Positions 1 to 10,747 of a stretch of DNA of 64,000 bases are shown here, one piece after another. A program made the position numbers and the translations under genes. The notes beneath the pieces are model-generated. The model was not told the DNA's origin. It did no database searches and saw nothing but the letters and a program-made list of their open reading frames with translations. Source of the stretch: Lutraria lutraria (lineage: Eukaryota > Mollusca > Bivalvia > Venerida > Mactridae); assembly GCA_964023205.1 (NCBI GenBank), contig OZ026845.1, positions 6,520,001 through 6,584,000 of the forward strand, read 5' to 3'. Every line of letters starts with the position of its first letter. Position 1 is the first letter of the stretch.

Positions 1-699
1 TTGTTGCGCATATAGAGTTTTGGTCTATTGGAGTTAAACAAAGTTCAGTTACAGTTACTGTAGTCAAGAATGGCAAGTAATATAAACATTATGCATACAC
101 AATTGTAGAGAGAAAATGACTAGCAGTTTCTTATAATGTTATGTCTATAACAAAGCATGTCAAGAGTACTCATATTCAAGGTAAAAATATGTTTATTATA
201 ATAGATATTCATATGAAATGAAGTAATGTTAAAAAAAGTAAAACACAGTTTTTATGCACTTAAAATGGTGATTTTTAATGTTAAGAATACCGGTAGTCAC
301 TTTGTAAGTATATACATAAACTTGTTTTAACAACATATTTTGAACTTGTTTAAGGTTAGAAGAGAGTGAATTATAAGTTCACCAATAACACTTTACATGG
401 AACTAGCCATAGCTAGGGAATATGGCTAGGGAACAGAAGTAAGTTAATCATAATGAGAATATCTGTCATGGATGGCAAGTATAAACATACATATTAAATG
501 TATAAAAATTATAGACAAGAATGACAAGCCATTCAATATCAATATCATATATCTTATAAATATTTACGTCAACCAAATATGCATAGCTTATCATCTGAAC
601 AAAGTTGATTTGCATTTTCAAAATCTAAACACACATTGTTAGATTGGAAATGTATAAGATGAAAAGAGCAAAAAATATAGATTGGTAAAGTACTTAATA

Positions 700-835
700 T
701 ACAGTAAAACCTAGCTGTGAACAAAGGTCTACCTTTGGGTAATATAAAATGGTCTTAATTGGCAGATGGCCCTCTTTGGAGGTAGTTTTGTTCTAAAAAG
801 GCAATGATGGGTCTTTATTCACAGGTTTGCTGTAT
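700..835 (+). repeat. MITE-A copy (acagtcaaacctgtg family)
   Basis: It begins near 'acagtaaaacctagctgtg' and ends 'cacaggtttgctgta', an inverted terminal pair. The interior carries the family phrases 'gaacaaaggtctacctttggg' in shortened form and 'ttattcacaggtt'. It matches about a dozen other copies in the window. The small palindromic ends and lack of coding capacity fit a non-autonomous DNA element; no target-site duplication was verified. Confidence 0.65.
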
Positions 836-876
836 ATAAATACAGAGAACATGACAATAGTATTGTACAAATAATA

Positions 877-2075
877 AACAAGAGGGTAATTGTTTACTCA
901 TTAAACATTGTTATGAACCTTTGACCTAGTTTTTGACACCAGATGACCCATGTTAGAATTTGTCCTACATATAAATAAGACAAACATTCTGACATGGTTT
1001 GGTGAAGATCAAATCAAAACCATGACAACTACAGCATAGACAAGGTTTTCTTAAGATTTTACCTTGTGGTCTAGTTTTTGACACCAGCTGACATATGTTC
1101 GACCTTGACCTTGACCCACATATCATTGAGGCAAACATTCCGACAAGATTTGGTGAAGATCCAATAAAAAATGTGACACCTACAGTGTTAACAAAGATTT
1201 CCCAAACTTTGACCTAGTGACCTAGTTATTGATCACAGATGACCCATATTTGTACTTGACCGTTTTATCATTAAATAAATCAAACAATTTGACAAAGTTT
1301 GCTGAAGATCCAATTATAACTGTGAAATCTACAGTGTTAACATGGTTTTTCATAAGATTTGACCTAGCGACTAGTTTTTGACCCCAGATGACCCATATTC
1401 GAACTCATCCAAGATATTATAAAGAGAAACATTCTGACTAGGTTTCATGATGATCCAATCTAAACAATGACTTCTATAGTGTTCACAAGGTTTTCCAGCA
1501 ATTTTCCCTAGTGACCTAGTTTTTGACACAGGTGGCTGTATCAGTGAAATTCGAAAATCTCATGCAATTACATCTAATAACTGTGAAACGGTAAAATTGT
1601 GCTCCTTTCGTTACTTAACTTCGCTGCAAGCCATTTTGAGTCAAGTGCTATATATAGTTATGTATCAATTATTAGTTACCGCTTTTTACAGTTACTAGAT
1701 ATAATTGACTTAGATTTTCGGTGGGGATGAATATCTTATAGTTTATCTGAATGACACGTGTAGCTACTTTCCTTCAGTGCACGTATTTTATGTTGAAACA
1801 TCGAGATGCGATGTTCCACATTGTTTGGCATATAGACATATACAAATGTAGTAGGTTTTTCGCTTTGATAGTATGTATAAGATCAGTGACGGGAATATTT
1901 GGACCAAACACTGATACTGCCACCTGTGTTTTTTGACCGCAGATGACCCTTTACCAAATTTGACCTGCATATCATTGAAATAAACATTCTGACAAAGTTT
2001 CATGAAGATCCAATCAAAACAATGATTTCTAGAGTGGCCCTTGTGACCTTGAAATTATGTGGCTTTGACAGGTTA
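877..2075 (-). repeat. 145-bp-unit repeat element, reverse copy, interrupted
   Basis: Successive blocks repeat 'gacctagtttttgac', 'cagatgacccat' and 'gaagatccaat' about every 145 bp, the reverse complement of the element at 8814-9972. It starts with 'aacaagaggg', the reverse of the other copy's 'ccctcttgttt' end. About 1545-1925 does not show the unit and looks like an insertion or decayed stretch. This type of repeat is widespread in bivalve genomes from general knowledge. No coding capacity. Confidence 0.7.
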
Positions 2076-2100
2076 ATAAAATCACACTATACCTACCCAC

Positions 2101-2137
2101 AAAGACCTAGACATACATTTTGTATGTATAGGTCTTT
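2101..2137. repeat. short hairpin
   Basis: 'aaagacctagacatacat' is followed almost at once by its near-complement 'atgtatgtataggtcttt', giving an ~17-bp stem with a minimal loop. It may be a MITE remnant; no other copy was noticed. Confidence 0.5.
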
Positions 2138-2149
2138 GCTACCCATAAG

Positions 2150-2392
2150 CAGTATGACTAAACAGCGGACATCCGGATGTCAGCGGATATCCAACGGACA
2201 TCCATTTTGTTCGTTAGTGCTGTTTTGAACATATTTATTTTTTAAATTATGAACATTATGCTCAAGTATTTTTAAGCAGATATGTAGCAATTATTTACCC
2301 CAAAACACTGTGTTAGAGAACGGATAGGTACTAGTTATCCCCGAGTTACCCGTTCACCCATTTTCGTTTGTTTGTCCGCTGTTTAGCCATAC
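2150..2392. mobile_element. TIR element (gactaaacagcggaca ends)
   Basis: The left end 'tatgactaaacagcggaca' is repeated inverted at the right end as 'tgtccgctgtttagccata'. Between them are short repeats of 'cggacatcc/cggatatcc'. The ~243-bp size, ~19-bp inverted ends and lack of coding potential fit a MITE. A single copy was seen in this window, so mobility is inferred from structure only. Confidence 0.55.
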
Positions 2393-3035
2393 CCTATTAC
2401 AGACGTAGATATCTATACATGTACATCTCTTTCCCACCGCATATTTTGATATACCCACGGTCTTCAAGCCATTTAATTTTCATAAATTAAGTACACTACC
2501 CGTCCCACTTGGGTGCGCCAGCACGAACTTTTTGCAATTTTGCAGTTCAGGGATTTTGAAATCTGTATCTTATAAATGTTTGGTTGAATTGATCAATAGT
2601 CTTTGGGCAATAGGTGTCGATATATGCTACTCAAAATTCTACAGGCTGTTTTTGATGCACGAGGACACCAGTCTCGATACTAAAAACAAAAGTTAGCACT
2701 TTTGCGCATTTTCCTCAAAGTTTGTATTCCCCACACATACCCATAAAATGTCTAATTTTGACCCTATCCTCATTTCGACGCTCGTTACGCTCGAATGATT
2801 CAATGGATGGATTACATATTGCACTCATGATATGCAGATATCTTTAAAAATAACCAAAATTCATATTTTATGTATGTATATAAAATGACGATAATGCCAT
2901 ACAGAATAAAAGTGATCCTTATCAAATTTTGAGTAGTATAAATATATACATGTATAATTAAATAAGCATGAGGGGTTAAAATTTAGTTTATATTTTTTTA
3001 TATATATGGCAAATATTTAATATGATATATATTTT

Positions 3036-3107
3036 TTAATCGCCATCCGGTTTCGTCCTTCGACTCATCACGGTAATTTATTGAAGGACGAACCGATTGG
3101 CGATTAG
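3036..3107. repeat. ~25-bp stem hairpin
   Basis: 'aatcgccatccggtttcgtc' is mirrored by 'gacgaaccgattggcgatt' about 25 bases downstream, with the intermediate 'cttcga/tgaagg' extending the stem. AT-rich flanks (atatatttttt / agaaatat) also pair weakly. It is probably a foldback element or a long hairpin and lies ~360 bp upstream of the gene 1 start codon. Confidence 0.55.
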
Positions 3108-3402
3108 AAATATACCTATGAAGTGTTAATTATTTTTCATTATTAATTTACTTGACTCAGACAATTTAAAACATTTTTTATATATAGCAAAATACTGAAA
3201 CCCTCATAACGATATGTTTCGGACAAAAAGTGAGCGATCCGCATTGACGAAACGTCTAGACGTTTGGAATGCAGCTGGTACGGTACCGATTGATGACAGG
3301 GTTTTAACAGTTACCTGCCAGACTGGCCCAAAGATGTAAAGTTTACAACGGTGTAGATTTTACAAAACACGGCAAACCAGTCTTGTTACTAAGTGTATAC
3401 TA

Positions 3403-3444
3403 ATGGCGGACGCAGGTGTTTTTTTGTCAATAATAAATATTTAA
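3403..3444 (+). promoter_or_regulatory. possible uORF in gene 1 leader (13 codons)
   Basis: An ATG in fair context (A at -3, G at +4) opens a 13-codon frame ending TAA, 26 bases before the gene 1 start. If the transcript begins upstream of 3403 this would be an upstream ORF able to damp translation of gene 1. The transcription start is unknown, so this is tentative. Confidence 0.25.
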
Positions 3445-3469
3445 AAGACTATAAAATCCTGGAATAACA

Positions 3470-6400
3470 ATGGGAGCAGGATCCAGCAGTAACGTGGAGC
3501 CTATCCAAATTGAACAAAATAACAAATCGTAAGTGATGAAAATTGTGTTAAAGAGAGGACATAATGTCATTACTGAGTAGAAAAATATATCTTATTCGTA
3601 GATTCCGATGAAATGAATACGTTGTTTTATGATGGTTGCTTGACTTTAACTAATGATGTATGTATGTATGTACTTCTATATATGTATATATGATGAATAA
3701 AATATTTTTTAGGCTACAAGAAAAAAAGAAGAAAAATTCTAAAAAAGATATTTCTATACCTCAACAGACACCAAGTGAAACCGTGACAGAGGTAAGTGTA
3801 ATCAACTTCAATAATAATTTTTCACAAAGATCATCGTGGACATCACATGAAGGTGAAAGTCAGTCCAACTAATTAGACTGCTTTGTGACGGTGAGATTTT
3901 TTTCGACCTGGCTCCGTCCCGTACAGTCTGACAAAGATCTGCATATTTGTGTGAGGAAAATCCCCAATTAAAACGGGTTGGGCATGATAACTACAATATC
4001 TGTGACCAAAGTGAACCATTCTGTGGGTAGAAAACACGTTTCTATACCCAAATTATTCCAACATACCTTTTCTGAAAGATTCATTAATGATTTGTTTCTC
4101 CCCACTATTTCCCAACTGAAAACGAAACTGACATAATGGCGGTAAAATGCCGATGTCAGGGTAAACATTGCCTACTCTCAAATTTCGCTTCGCAATAATT
4201 TAAGTACAAGTTTAAATAAGCTGGCATCTCAACGAAACGTTGGCAAGTTAAACTTAAATCAACTTGGTACTCATTATAAAGATCGCTTCAGAATTATACT
4301 GTCCGATGGTATTTGTGTACGGAGTGTAACTGGATGTGGCTAAAGTCTGTTCATACTGGTTATTTTCATGCGACGTGAAATTTGAGTTTAATACAGTTTA
4401 ACACAGATTTTTTACAGCACATTCATGCAGATTATTGTTATTTCTATCGATTTAAGTAAGTTATGCCTGTTATTGAAGAATTTTGACGTTAGTTGAATTT
4501 CCGCACGTAAATATGCAGATATTTGTAAGGCTGAGAGGATGGCCTTTCCGAATTTGTTCACAAAAATCCGCCAACTGGAAAGCCAAATTAGTAGGGCTTG
4601 GTGAAAAGGTATGTGTCCCCGGCTAACCAAGACAATGTGCTCATTAAAATCGGTAAAAAAGTTAATTGATTTTGGAAGTGAATTTGTTTTCTTATACAAA
4701 ATAAAGCAGTTACCTTTTTTATGAACTAGTTCTAATAAAGGTTTAATTTATGGCAACTGTCAATAAATCAGTTTTAACTGCATGGGTCATATAATTTAAA
4801 TTATTTTCCAGTGTTGCTGTAACTTACACATTTTGTTTAAATCTGGATATATATTTCCTAAAATTATTAAGTCCATTAAATTGCAGCCAGGGACCAGCGA
4901 AAGTACCAATACTAACTCAGAAGTTGAGACTCTGACTAAACAATTATGTGAGAGTGAAAGTCTGAGGCTTGATCTCGAAGACAAAATTGAAGCTTTGATG
5001 AAAGAACTGGAAACTGTTGATGCTCAAAACATCAAAGATGAAGAAAAGCCATGCAGTGAAACAGTCCATGCAAAGGACCAGTACATCACTAATCTAGAAA
5101 AGGAGAAAAAAGATTTAGAAACGGAAGCACATAAATTGGTAAACATTTTTCGAATTTTTGTTGCCATGTTTGATCTTGATAATAACCTTGAAATTACTTT
5201 TAGGTGAATTCTGTTATCCTGGAAGTGAGTTCTTATAAATTATGTGATAGTAAATTAAAGACTTAAAACCCGTTGAATAAATATTTTTAAACTTCAGTTT
5301 GATCACTGTGAGTGATCGATATTCATTTACAAATAATATAACTTCAATCGCATTAATGATTTTTTCTCTCATTATAATCTTCAAAATTTAATTGTCTGAA
5401 TAGCTGTGTTCAGAATTAAATTTTTTCACTTTCTATGCCTGCATATTGCAAGATTTTTACAGAATAAATAGGATCACGATCAGTGGAAGTGCCCATGTTA
5501 TGATGTATGTTTAAATCATCATTTTGAATTTATTGTATTGGACTCAGTTTCAGTTCAGATTATGAAGTTATATATTATATCTGTTTCACAATTACACCCC
5601 ATAATACCTGTATATTACCATTGCCTAACAATAAATATAAAAAGAACATGTGCATATGATGTAATCTATATGAAGGTACCCAATATTACATGTAATGTAC
5701 ATGATATAGTTTATAATATACAAATTATCCTATTGTAGAAAATGAAACAAAAAAGAAAACAAAGACAATTTAGCACTCAGATGGCAGAGTATAAACAGGA
5801 AGTGAATTTTCAAATGATGGAACTTCGTGAGGAAATCAATAAACTGAAGTCAGAAAACAAGAAACTAGCTGGTAAATATTTTTTAAAAGATTCTTGTTTT
5901 TTTAGCTAATTACATTTACAACAATTAACTCAATCTGTTTTATGTTGTAATAAAGGTTTATTTGTCTGGTATAGAATGTTGTAGACAGGTTCTACATCAT
6001 TTGGAAAATGTAGGGGTTAGGCCTTGAAAGGCACAATTGTATAAAATAACAAAACAGCACTTGACAGAATATAGAACATGTTCTCTCTGATTAGAGTGTC
6101 AGAAGTAGTGCGCAAGTGCAACATACCTGTATCAATTCTGGTATGTTCAGGTGCAGTATAAGAAATGAATGATATATTATGGGGTGAGGGGAGGGGTGGA
6201 TATGTAGAGCTACACACAAACATGTACAAATGACAAAACAATACTGCACATGATGATAATAGGTATACAATAAACAAAAATAGGGACATAAATTACCACC
6301 ATAAAAACAACAATCTACCTGCTAAAGAATACCGAGCATTTCATTATTTTCATTTAGATAGAATTAAATTGTAAATGGTTTTAATGATTTGGACTGATGA

Positions 6401-7406
6401 TTATGTTCATATCTGTAATGCAGATGCTATATATTTTTAAGGTAAGAGTGGGCATGACTTGAATGATGATGATGATGAAGTGACCAAAAAACTACCAGGC
6501 GGAGAAAAGATGGCATTAATCTTAGAACTGTCAAATCAAGTTGCTGAACAAGAAGATAAAATATCAAAACTTGAAAAGAAATTAAAAGACAAAGATCAAG
6601 TAATAAGTGAACTGAGAGCTAGAATGAAGAACAATTCTGAATATCTTAGTGTTATTAATGATAAACCAGCTGACAAAACTAGTCAGAAACTTTCTGCTGG
6701 TGATACAGATAGAAATTATTCAAATAATAATGCTAGTAAACATAATGTAAACACAAGAGTGATAGGAGTTGCTGCAGCAAGTACTAGTGCCCAACGTGAT
6801 GCTGGGAAGCATAAATCTAACAACAAGTATGATCAATTATTCACCCTCGATGAGGAACAGTCTGATAAAGAAGACGGTAATCTAACTAAGCTGTCTTCTT
6901 TTATGAAAGATTTTAGAGCTGAAAAGGACAATGGAAGAATAGGCATGGATAGTTTAAGTGAGGATCGACAATCTACTAGTCCTGGAACTAGAAACTTACG
7001 TGCTATAATTGAAGATGCTGAAGGTAATAATACTGGGAGAGATTCCGGTCTTGGCTCAGCAGGTAAAAGAGAAGATGAAGAAAAGAAACCTGAAGGTGGC
7101 TCCAATGTTAATCTAAGAGGCTGGAAAGATTCGACCACAAGTTTTGAATCAGGTTCTGGTTTGTCGGATTCAGATTTGGACGGTTTTCCAGTTTCACAAA
7201 GTAAAATTTACAGTGCTCCTCCAAAACTGCAAAATGGAGGTGGGGTAAGACATAAGAAGAAATCAAACAGTTTAAGAAGACATGCTTCAAAGAAAGACAG
7301 ACCACCACTACCTGGTGAAGCATTTGTCAATACAAGTTCTTTCACTTCCGATGATCATATTATTAATAAATTGACACCAATCATTGGCCGAGTAGAAGTT
7401 TTATGA
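3470..7406 (+). CDS. putative N-myristoylated coiled-coil protein (gene 1), 5 exons, 495 aa
   Basis: Exons by GT-AG rule and phase: 3470-3528, 3713-3791, 4887-5138, 5739-5871, 6442-7406; the total of 1488 nt closes exactly as 495 codons plus TGA. The start is chosen for its strong context (aacaATGg) and because it gives MGAGSSS, which fits the N-myristoylation pattern (Gly2, Ser6). Residues ~21-46 are lysine-rich. Residues ~60-175 form a heptad-rich coiled coil, with a second one at ~195-240 after an acidic DDDDE stretch. The rest is Ser/Asn/Asp-rich and probably disordered, with a basic patch near 444-460 (RHKKKS...RRHASKK), then RPPLPG and a C-terminal VEVL that could be a PDZ ligand. It probably acts as a membrane-attached scaffold, but that is inference; I do not recognise the family. 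The exon structure is confident; a 5' UTR exon could be missed. Confidence 0.8.
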
Positions 7407-8339
7407 ACTTTTACCATCCACTTCATGACTTTCACCTTGAAATGGCATTACAAATTGTTATCCAGCATTAGAGTTTGAGAATTTTGTTTGATTATGTTTG
7501 ATTATTGCTATGACTATTTTGGCTTTCATTTGTTTTTGTTTTTATTATGTGAAAATAATGCAATGTTGAGTCTTTGAGATGTATTAGAAATATCAAGATT
7601 CATATAAACTGGGCCATCCTTAAAAACCTGTGGGTTTGCAGTTATGCACCTGTCTTACTAAAAAATTCCACAACTTTGAAAATTGTTGAGCAATTGTGGG
7701 CAAACAATTTTTCCCTATTCCAGCTGTTTGTTTTCAATTCCCGCATACAGTATGATGTTAACGAAATGAAATAATGTCACTTACCTACATGTACCCATTG
7801 TTAAGAGTTTGGGTTGCATAACTGCAAACAAACATTATTTTAAGGATTGTCCTGACTGGATGTATGTTTAGCTGGAGATAAAAGGACCATCAGTTTAGGC
7901 TTGAATCTGAAACAATCATGTTTGTCATTTTCTGTCATATTATTTTGTCAATTCAATTGAGTAGATAAGTGATGGTATATTTACATTTTGTATTTTGGTT
8001 AGGAAGGTGCTAAATCACAGTTAGTAAACTAATAATAATGCATAATTGTATCTATTTCCAAAAATTCAAACATTTTAATTTGCAATAGAAAAATGTGACT
8101 CTTTAAAATCCCTGATCCGATAATGTTGTTAACAATCTTTATTTCATTGTTTCACTTTCCATACAGGCATAGAATGTTAATAATAAGTTTGAGTCTCATA
8201 ACTACACCATATTTTAAGGATGGTCTTATTTTATTTTGTATCAAATCTTGTGTTATAGTATATAGCTTCTTATAAATAATAGTACAAGTCCTTGTTTCAT
8301 CAGTATTACTTTGTTGATACTAGGTATCAGATTCAATTA

Positions 8340-8533
8340 TACGTAAAGTCGAACCTGTGGTCAAGGCCACCCTTAGGAAAGACAAATTGTGGCCTTTGTT
8401 CACAGGTGGCCTTTATTATGAGGTCATTTTGTTAGAATATTAATAAAATCATTGATGGTTTTTTAAAAGAGCAGTATAAATATACAGGATGGCCTTTATT
8501 TCAGAGGTGGTCGCTTACACAGGTCTGACTGTA
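8340..8533 (+). repeat. MITE-A copy in gene 1 3' flank
   Basis: It starts 'acgtaaagtcgaacctgtgg' and ends 'cacaggtctgactgta'. The interior shows 'aaggccacccttaggaaaga', 'tggcctttattatgaggtca' and 'aggtggtcgcttacacagg', the full set of family phrases. This is one of the better-preserved copies. Confidence 0.75.
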
Positions 8534-8692
8534 TGTATTACTCAGTGTCCAAATTGTTTGTATTTTAAGTGAATAGCTTTATATATTGTTTTTTATTTGT
8601 CTGTAAGTGTGTTATTATGTATACAAATTTACTGTTTATTGTTGATGTTACTGAGAATTTGTATGAATTTTTATTATATATTTTTTTTTACT

Positions 8693-8698
8693 AATAAA
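8693..8698 (+). terminator. AATAAA polyadenylation signal, gene 1
   Basis: Canonical hexamer in 'ctaataaatgcat', about 1.3 kb after the gene 1 stop and just before the repeat element at 8814. The position is plausible for the gene 1 transcript end, but other weaker signals exist. Confidence 0.4.
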
Positions 8699-8813
8699 TG
8701 CATATAAAAATTACCAATCCAAGTATGATAAAACAATCCAAGAACAAAATATTCCCTTGCTAACTACCCAATGTAATGAGTATATAACCAGAAACAAACA
8801 TTGTTTACACGTT

Positions 8814-9972
8814 TTTAGCTCACATGTCACAAAGTGACAAAGTGAGCTATTAGGATCACTCTCCGTCCGGCGTCCGGCGTCGTGCGTCGTCAAACTTTTT
8901 GTTGTGACCACACTAGGGGCCACATTTTTGGCTCAATTTTAGCAAAACTGGGTCAGAACGTTAATATCAACAAAGTCTCGGACGAGTTCTATATTGGGCC
9001 ATTTGGGGTCAAAAACTAGGTCACCAGGGCCAAATAAGGGAAAACCTTGTGAACACTCTAGAAATCACTGTTTTGAATTTATCTGCATGAAACTTTGTCA
9101 GAATGTTTATTTTAATAATATGTAGGTCAAGTTTGAAAATGGGTAATTTCTGTAGTAAAATTAGGTCACTAGGGCAAATTGCTGGAAAACCTTGTGAACA
9201 CTCTAGAAGTCACTGTTTTGATTGGATGATCATGAAACCTTGTCAGAATGTTTGTCTTCATAATATCTTGGACGAGTTCGAACATGGGTCATCTTGGGTC
9301 AAAAACTAGGTCGCTAGGTCAAATCTTACAAAAAACCATGTTAACACTGTAGATTTCACAGTTATTATTGGATCTTCACCAAACTTTGTCAAAACGTTTG
9401 TTTTAATGATATAACGGTCAAGTATAAATATGGGTCATCTGGGGTCAATAACTAGGTCACCAGGTCAAATCTTAGGAAAACTTTGTTAACACTGTTGATG
9501 TCACAGTTTTAATTGGATCTTCACCAAACCTTGTCAAAATGTTTGCCTCAATGATATGTGGGTCAAGGATGAACATGGGTCAGCCGGGTTCAAAAAGTGG
9601 GTCACAAGGTCAAATCTTAGGTAAAAATCTTGTAAAAGCTCTAAATGTCATGGTTTTGATTGGATCTTGGCCAAACCTTGTCAGAGTGTTTGTCTTAATG
9701 ATATTAAGGACAAGTTTAAATATGGGTCACCTAGGGTCAAAAACCAGGTCACAAGGTCAAATCTTAGGAAAACCTTATTAACACTGTAGATGTCAAATTT
9801 TGATCGTATCTTCACCAAACCTAGTCAGGCTGTTTGTCTTAATGATATGTAAGACAAATTCGAACATAGGTCGTCTGGGGTCAAAAACTAGGTCACCGGT
9901 TCAAAACAATGTTTTAATGAATGAACAGTGATTGTCATGTGAGCGATATAGGGCCATCTTGGCCCTCTTGTT
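8814..9972 (+). repeat. 145-bp-unit repeat element, near-complete copy
   Basis: The left end has 'agctcacatgtcac' and a self-complementary 'cacaaagtgacaaagtgagc' stretch, then a CpG-rich 'gtccggcgtccggcgtcgtg'. About seven units follow; 'gggtcaaaaactaggtcac' variants start near 9007, 9297, 9443, 9588, 9734 and 9877, so the spacing is 143-146 bp. The right end is 'tgtcatgtgagc...ggccctcttgtt', partly inverted relative to the left end. No protein is encoded; frames through it are incidental. The sequence type is recognised as common in bivalves, class uncertain. Confidence 0.8.
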
Positions 9973-10747
9973 TACACAATCCACAGACAGTAGTAACAGA
10001 TCTATGATGGTGAAACTGTAATATATTTGATCTAAAACAAACCAAAAGCTATATGAACTTTAGAATATACATCAATTGAACAGCGTCATATTCTGTGACA
10101 TTTTCTTACTTTTAAGTTAATTTTAGTTGATTAAAAAAAAATGTATTACAATTTTAACATCACAATTATGTTACTACTACCTGTGGCACAAGATCCACAA
10201 AATTAAATGATTAAATATTTCATGAAACATATTCTTCCCTTGAAGGAGAGAACATAATGGAACTAAATTCTAAATAATAAAATCACTTGTAGCAGGGTAA
10301 TTTCTTTTGAGTGACTACTTACATTTTTATACATATCACAATTCAAGGGAGACAACCGCAATACGAATGTCCATTTTTTTGTTCTGAGTTTGTTCCCTTG
10401 AATTGATCACGTCGACTCGTACATAGATATTTGCATTGGTGGTCTGCAATCAGAGACATAGATAACATATATGTCTCTGCTGCATTATGGAACGAAAACC
10501 AGTATACATCAAGTTCAGATATCCGAAATCTTGAACGGATGTAAAATGCATGTCAACTTGATGCATCTTTTTCCATAAAAAATCAAACAAAAACGTAGGC
10601 AGTATAAGGACGTACATAGCTTGCCATCACAACATTCACGATTAAATTTATAATATCAGGGTCACTCAAAAGACCTTGATAATACACATATGGTGCGTAC
10701 TGCAATATTTTGGCATTTTGCCACAAAACACCTCGAAGTTCCCTTTA
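9973..10747. other. convergent intergenic gap between genes 1 and 2
   Basis: AT-rich sequence with two hairpins: 'caattcaagggagacaa' (~10340) pairing with 'ttgttcccttgaattg' (~10390), and 'cagagacata...tatgtctctg' (10451-10480). Part of it is presumably the gene 2 3' UTR. No other feature was seen. Confidence 0.5.

Larger units (their letters stand above)
1..3469. other. intergenic region upstream of gene 1
   Basis: No coding exon could be supported here. The stretch holds a MITE-like element (700-835), a reverse-oriented 145-bp-unit repeat (877-2075), a short hairpin (2101-2137), a TIR element (2150-2392) and another hairpin (3036-3107), each listed separately. The last ~300 bases before 3470 are presumably the promoter and 5' UTR of gene 1, but no convincing TATA or initiator motif was seen. 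The remaining sequence is AT-rich and unremarkable. Confidence 0.6.
7407..8710 (+). other. probable 3' UTR of gene 1
   Basis: This is AT-rich non-coding sequence running from the stop codon to an AATAAA at 8693-8698. It contains a MITE-A copy (8340-8533). No splice or coding signal was seen. Another AATAAA at 8442-8447 lies inside the MITE, so the transposon may offer an alternative polyadenylation signal. The transcript end is inferred, not observed. Confidence 0.45.

Noticed and set aside
6833..7138. 101-codon minus-strand frame
   Set aside because: Antisense shadow of the last exon of gene 1.
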